A DNA stretch of 64,000 bases from Janthinobacterium sp. GTDB taxonomy: Bacteria; Pseudomonadota; Gammaproteobacteria; Burkholderiales; Burkholderiaceae_D. The notes below the pieces were generated by a model. That model ran no database searches. It saw only the letters and a program-made list of their open reading frames with translations, and was not told the DNA's origin. The stretch is taken from the NCBI RefSeq assembly GCF_009923995.1, contig NZ_RFSK01000005.1, positions 1 through 64,000 on the forward strand. The letters are read 5' to 3'. Of this stretch, positions 61,212 through 64,000 are shown one piece after another. Numbering within the stretch: position 1 is the first letter of the stretch; every line of letters starts with the position of its first letter. The translations under genes were made by a program, and so were the position numbers.

Positions 61212-61817
61212 TTAACGTGGAAAGTGAGGAGGCGGAACGGCGCGCCATTCCGGCGGAATCCCGGGCAGCACGAAGCGGCTGCAATCGTGGCCCGGCGGCG
61301 TGGACCGCTTGAGCAGGTGGTAATGCGTGGCGATGCGCTGCACGATGCGGTCGATGTCGGGCAGGTATTGCGGATTCGATTTCAGGTCGCCGCTGGCCAG
61401 GGTGTAGCCGGAAAAGTCGACGTACAGGCCCCACTCCGTGATCTGCTGCGGCAAGCCATCGGGATGGCGCGTCATGATGATGGGAATGATCAGATGGCTG
61501 GGCAATTCATACCAGGCGCGGCGCTCCTGCTCGATCAGTTGCATGGCAGCAAATTCCCGCCGCGTGTAACCGTGCGCTTCGTATTTCGGCGTGTACAGCA
61601 CGATCATGCACACGCTCTGGCACATGGCGCGCGCCACGCGCAGGTCGATGTCGTCGCCGCCGCCCAGCTGCTCGCTGTCGATGAACAGGACTTCCTCGCG
61701 GTCCAGGTGCGGCTCCAGATAGCAGGCCAGGGCCTCGATGAGGTCATTCTTGAACTTGTTCATGAACGCATATTGGCCGTGTGCATAGCTCAAGAAACAG
61801 CCGTAGCGGATATCCAT
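61212..61817 (-). CDS. TIR-domain protein
   Basis: 201 residues, soluble. The TIR fold is indicated by YGCFLSYAHGQYAF (strand A and box 1, residues 5-18), EVLFIDSEQLGGGDDIDLRVARAMCQSVCMIVLYTPKYEAHGYTRREFAAM (BB loop through strand D, 42-92) and IIPIIMTRHPDGLPQQI. Glu88 in TRREF sits where TIR NADases carry the catalytic glutamate, so NAD+ cleavage or nucleotide-signal production is possible; this is inference. GGGGGA six bases before the ATG fixes the start. Encoded 19 bases upstream of the KGGTGRT-TPR protein and presumably cotranscribed; together they look like effector and sensor. Confidence 0.85.
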   Translation of the reverse strand: MDIRYGCFLSYAHGQYAFMNKFKNDLIEALACYLEPHLDREEVLFIDSEQLGGGDDIDLRVARAMCQSVCMIVLYTPKYEAHGYTRREFAAMQLIEQERRAWYELPSHLIIPIIMTRHPDGLPQQITEWGLYVDFSGYTLASGDLKSNPQYLPDIDRIVQRIATHYHLLKRSTPPGHDCSRFVLPGIPPEWRAVPPPHFPR

Positions 61818-62045
61818 GGCATCCCCCTGTTCCCCGTGCGGCCTGCCACCGCCGCGCCTTGCTCCCACAAGGCATGAGGTCACTGTAAACCGCTGGGCAA
61901 CGGCCTGTTTGCGCTGGCGCAAAGATGTGTCTGGCGTCCAGGACATTCCCGCTCACGCCAGAATATGGCGCAATCGTGCCGCAAGCTGGCATGGCCGGCG
62001 CGCAGGCAGCGCACGGCGCCCGCGCGCCATGCCATTGATTGCAAA

Positions 62046-62075
62046 GGGGAAATGCCCGGCACGCCAGCGCCGGGC
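62046..62075 (-). terminator. Probable terminator of the DinG-like helicase gene
   Basis: Stem GCCCGGC / GCCGGGC (62054-62060, 62069-62075) with a weakly T-rich minus-strand tail, a few bases after the helicase stop. It separates the helicase from the TIR operon, whose promoter must lie in 61818-62045. Confidence 0.5.
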
Positions 62076-62082
62076 GGGAAGC

Positions 62083-64000
62083 TTACTGCGCCCGGGCGGG
62101 CAGGTTGCGGAAGAATTCCACCACTTCGGCGGTGTCGCGCGTACGCTTGAACGGCGGCAGGCTTTGCCAGATGCGCTTGCCATATGGCTTGGAAATGAGG
62201 CGGGGATCGCAGATCATCAGCACGCCGCGGTCGCCCTCGTCACGGATCAGGCGGCCCGCGCCCTGCTTCAGGTTGATGATGGCTTCCGGCAGCGAGTGGT
62301 GCATGAAACCGTTCTTGCCCTGCTTTTCCATCACTTCGATGCGCGCCGCCAGCACCGGGTCGTCGGGCGGCGCGAACGGCAGCTTGTCGATGATGACCAG
62401 CGACAAGGCATCGCCGCGCACGTCGACGCCTTCCCAGAAGCTCTGGCTGCCGATCAGCACGCCATTGCCGGCCGCGCGGAACTGGTCCAGCAATTCCGTG
62501 CGGCCGCGGTCGCCCTGCACGAACAGGGGGAAGTCCAGCCCCCGCTTTTTAAATTCGTCGGCAAGGCGCTCGGCGGCCCGCTTGACGGCGCGCAAGGTGG
62601 TGCACAGGAAGAAGGTGCGCCCGCCCGCCGCCTCGATGATGGGCAAGGCGCAGTCGATGACGGCATCCGTGTAGCCCAGCGAATTGGGCTGCGGCAAGTT
62701 CTGCGGCACGAACAGCAAGCCCTGCTGCCCATAGTCGAACGGGCTCGGCCACGTATGCGACGGTTCGCCCGTCAAGCCCATCTGTTCCGAAAAATGCTTG
62801 AAATCGTTCTTCACGGCCAGGGTCGCCGACGTGAAGATCCAGCTGCGCGGCGTGCCTTCGCGCTGGTTGTTGAAGATGGGCGCGATCGACAATGGCGTTT
62901 TATGCAATTGCAGGGAACTGGAAAACGCTTCCACCCAGAACACGGCCTCTTCACCGGCCGCCACCTTGGCTTTCGGGTCGAACTTCCAGCCGCTCAGCTG
63001 CTGCGCCAGCTCGACGCCGCGCACGCGGCACTGTTCCAGCGTTTCCGCCCGTTCCGCCTGGGTTTCCAGCACGGCCACCATGCCATCGAGTTCGTCCTTG
63101 AGGGTGTCGAGCGCGGGGAAGAAATCGCTGGACGGGGCGATCTGCGGCAGGGACAGGCGCACGATATCCTGCGGGAACGTCAAGCGCAGGTCGCGCGCCG
63201 CCTTTTCCACCACCGTGACGGTCTTGGCCCAGTCGATGCCGCGCGCGTGCGCCAGGCCTTCGGCCAGCACGTCGCGGCACAGTTCCAGGATCTGCGACGT
63301 CGACACGGTATTGCCAAAGAACAAAGTGGCCGTGTCGGGCAGCTGGTGCGCTTCGTCGAAGATGATGGTGTTAGCCGAGGGCAGCAATTCGGCCACGCCC
63401 GTGTCCTTCAGGGCCACGTCGGCGAAGAACAGGTGGTGGTTGACCACCACCACGTCGGCCTGCTGGGCTTCCTTGCGGGCCTTCATGACGAAGCAGTCCT
63501 GGTAATACTGGCATTCGGCGCCCATGCAGGTGTCGCGCGTGGACGTCACCAGATTCCAGATCATGGCATTTTCCGGCACCTTGGCCAGTTCCGCCTTGTC
63601 GCCGGAGCTGGTCATCTTGATGAAACGCGAGATCTCACGGAGGTGGCCCACGTCGTCGCGCGACGTCATGCGCCCGTTCTGCAAGGTGCGTTCCAGGTGG
63701 TAATGGCAGACGTAGTTCGAGCGGCCCTTGAGCAGGGCCACGGAGACGGGCGCCTGCAGCGCGGCGCGCACGGTGGGGATGTCGCGCAGAAACAGCTGAT
63801 CCTGCAAGTTCTTCGTGCCGGTGGAGACGATGGTCTTGCCGCCCCACATCAGGGCCGGCACCAGGTAGGCAAAGGTCTTGCCCGTGCCCGTGCCCGCCTC
63901 GGCGATCAGGGTGGTCTGGCTGTCGATGGCGCTGGCGATGGCTTTTGCCATCTCGGTCTGCGAACGGCGCGGCTTGTAGCTGCCCACGGCGGGACCGAGC
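62083..64000 (-). CDS. DinG/YoaA-type ATP-dependent DNA helicase, 5' end cut by window edge
   Basis: About 639 residues are visible. The frame continues to the right edge (reading LGPAVGSYKPRRSQTEMA), so the GTG at 63985-63987 is an internal valine. XPD-like superfamily 2 helicase: motif I LIAEAGTGTGKTFAYLVPAL, four iron-sulfur cysteines (YVCHYHL, DTCMGAECQYYQDC), motif II IIFDEAHQL, SATL, and motifs V/VI SQSFWEGVDVRGDALSLVIIDKLPF and QGAGRLIRD. Such helicases unwind forked or damaged DNA during replication stress; the YoaA branch is more likely than DinG given the four-cysteine cluster and length, but this is not certain. Confidence 0.93.
   Translation of the reverse strand, partial: LGPAVGSYKPRRSQTEMAKAIASAIDSQTTLIAEAGTGTGKTFAYLVPALMWGGKTIVSTGTKNLQDQLFLRDIPTVRAALQAPVSVALLKGRSNYVCHYHLERTLQNGRMTSRDDVGHLREISRFIKMTSSGDKAELAKVPENAMIWNLVTSTRDTCMGAECQYYQDCFVMKARKEAQQADVVVVNHHLFFADVALKDTGVAELLPSANTIIFDEAHQLPDTATLFFGNTVSTSQILELCRDVLAEGLAHARGIDWAKTVTVVEKAARDLRLTFPQDIVRLSLPQIAPSSDFFPALDTLKDELDGMVAVLETQAERAETLEQCRVRGVELAQQLSGWKFDPKAKVAAGEEAVFWVEAFSSSLQLHKTPLSIAPIFNNQREGTPRSWIFTSATLAVKNDFKHFSEQMGLTGEPSHTWPSPFDYGQQGLLFVPQNLPQPNSLGYTDAVIDCALPIIEAAGGRTFFLCTTLRAVKRAAERLADEFKKRGLDFPLFVQGDRGRTELLDQFRAAGNGVLIGSQSFWEGVDVRGDALSLVIIDKLPFAPPDDPVLAARIEVMEKQGKNGFMHHSLPEAIINLKQGAGRLIRDEGDRGVLMICDPRLISKPYGKRIWQSLPPFKRTRDTAEVVEFFRNLPARAQ

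Noticed and set aside
63985-63987. GTG as the true start of the helicase
   Set aside because: The frame stays open to the window edge and reads a family-like LGPAVGSYKPRRSQ, so the gene continues outside.

Overview
The window looks like a chromosomal segment of a GC-rich betaproteobacterium, most likely in the Oxalobacteraceae and close to Janthinobacterium (inference; no search was run). The support is conserved gene order: hfq-hflX-hflK-hflC-hisZ-purA, der-bamB-yfgM-hisS-ispG-rodZ-pilW-rlmN-ndk, and surE-pcm-nlpD-rpoS-rlmD. A PEP-CTERM surface protein, a modular lipoprotein chitinase and a tetronate-catabolism operon agree with an environmental member of that family. No insertion sequence, prophage or CRISPR array was seen.

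Left part (1-13.1 kb), accessory and transport genes: a truncated membrane protein, a VOC protein coupled to an alpha/beta hydrolase, an unrecognised 128-residue protein, a GntR regulator, an AzgA-type purine permease, a GtrA-like protein, a three-subunit periplasmic GMC dehydrogenase (Tat small subunit, flavoprotein, triheme cytochrome c), a PEP-CTERM protein, a second hydrolase and a Dabb protein. Four identical tRNA-Asn(GTT) genes, each with its own promoter and terminator, lie at 2.65 kb and 12.1-13.1 kb.

Middle part (13.1-29.6 kb): an aromatic/aspartate aminotransferase divergent from uvrB, then a MarR regulator. The tetronate operon follows (MFS importer, ltnD, otnK, otnC, otnI, denD), driven from a near-consensus promoter facing a divergent FadR-type GntR regulator. 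Its enzymes would convert D-erythronate or L-threonate to dihydroxyacetone phosphate. After it come a flavin reductase-like protein, a TonB-like hypothetical, an AI-2E family permease, a glutathione transferase, and a tightly overlapping GNAT-WD40-NIPSNAP operon.

Housekeeping core (29.6-47.5 kb), almost all on the minus strand: purine salvage and synthesis, hisZ, the HflKC membrane protease modulator with HflX and Hfq, ribosome GTPase Der, outer-membrane assembly factor BamB, HisRS, IspG, RodZ-like and PilW proteins, RlmN and Ndk, then a plus-strand BAX-inhibitor-like protein.

Right part (47.6-64 kb): a LysR regulator, cyclopropane fatty acid synthase, a cupin/JmjC-type oxygenase, the chitinase, RlmD, and the stationary-phase block rpoS-nlpD-pcm-surE. 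Between surE and a DinG/YoaA-type helicase sits a two-gene islet: a TIR-domain protein followed by an 819-residue protein with a variant P-loop (KGGTGRT) and a long run of kinesin-light-chain-like TPRs. This sensor/effector-like pair is the strongest candidate for an undescribed system here.
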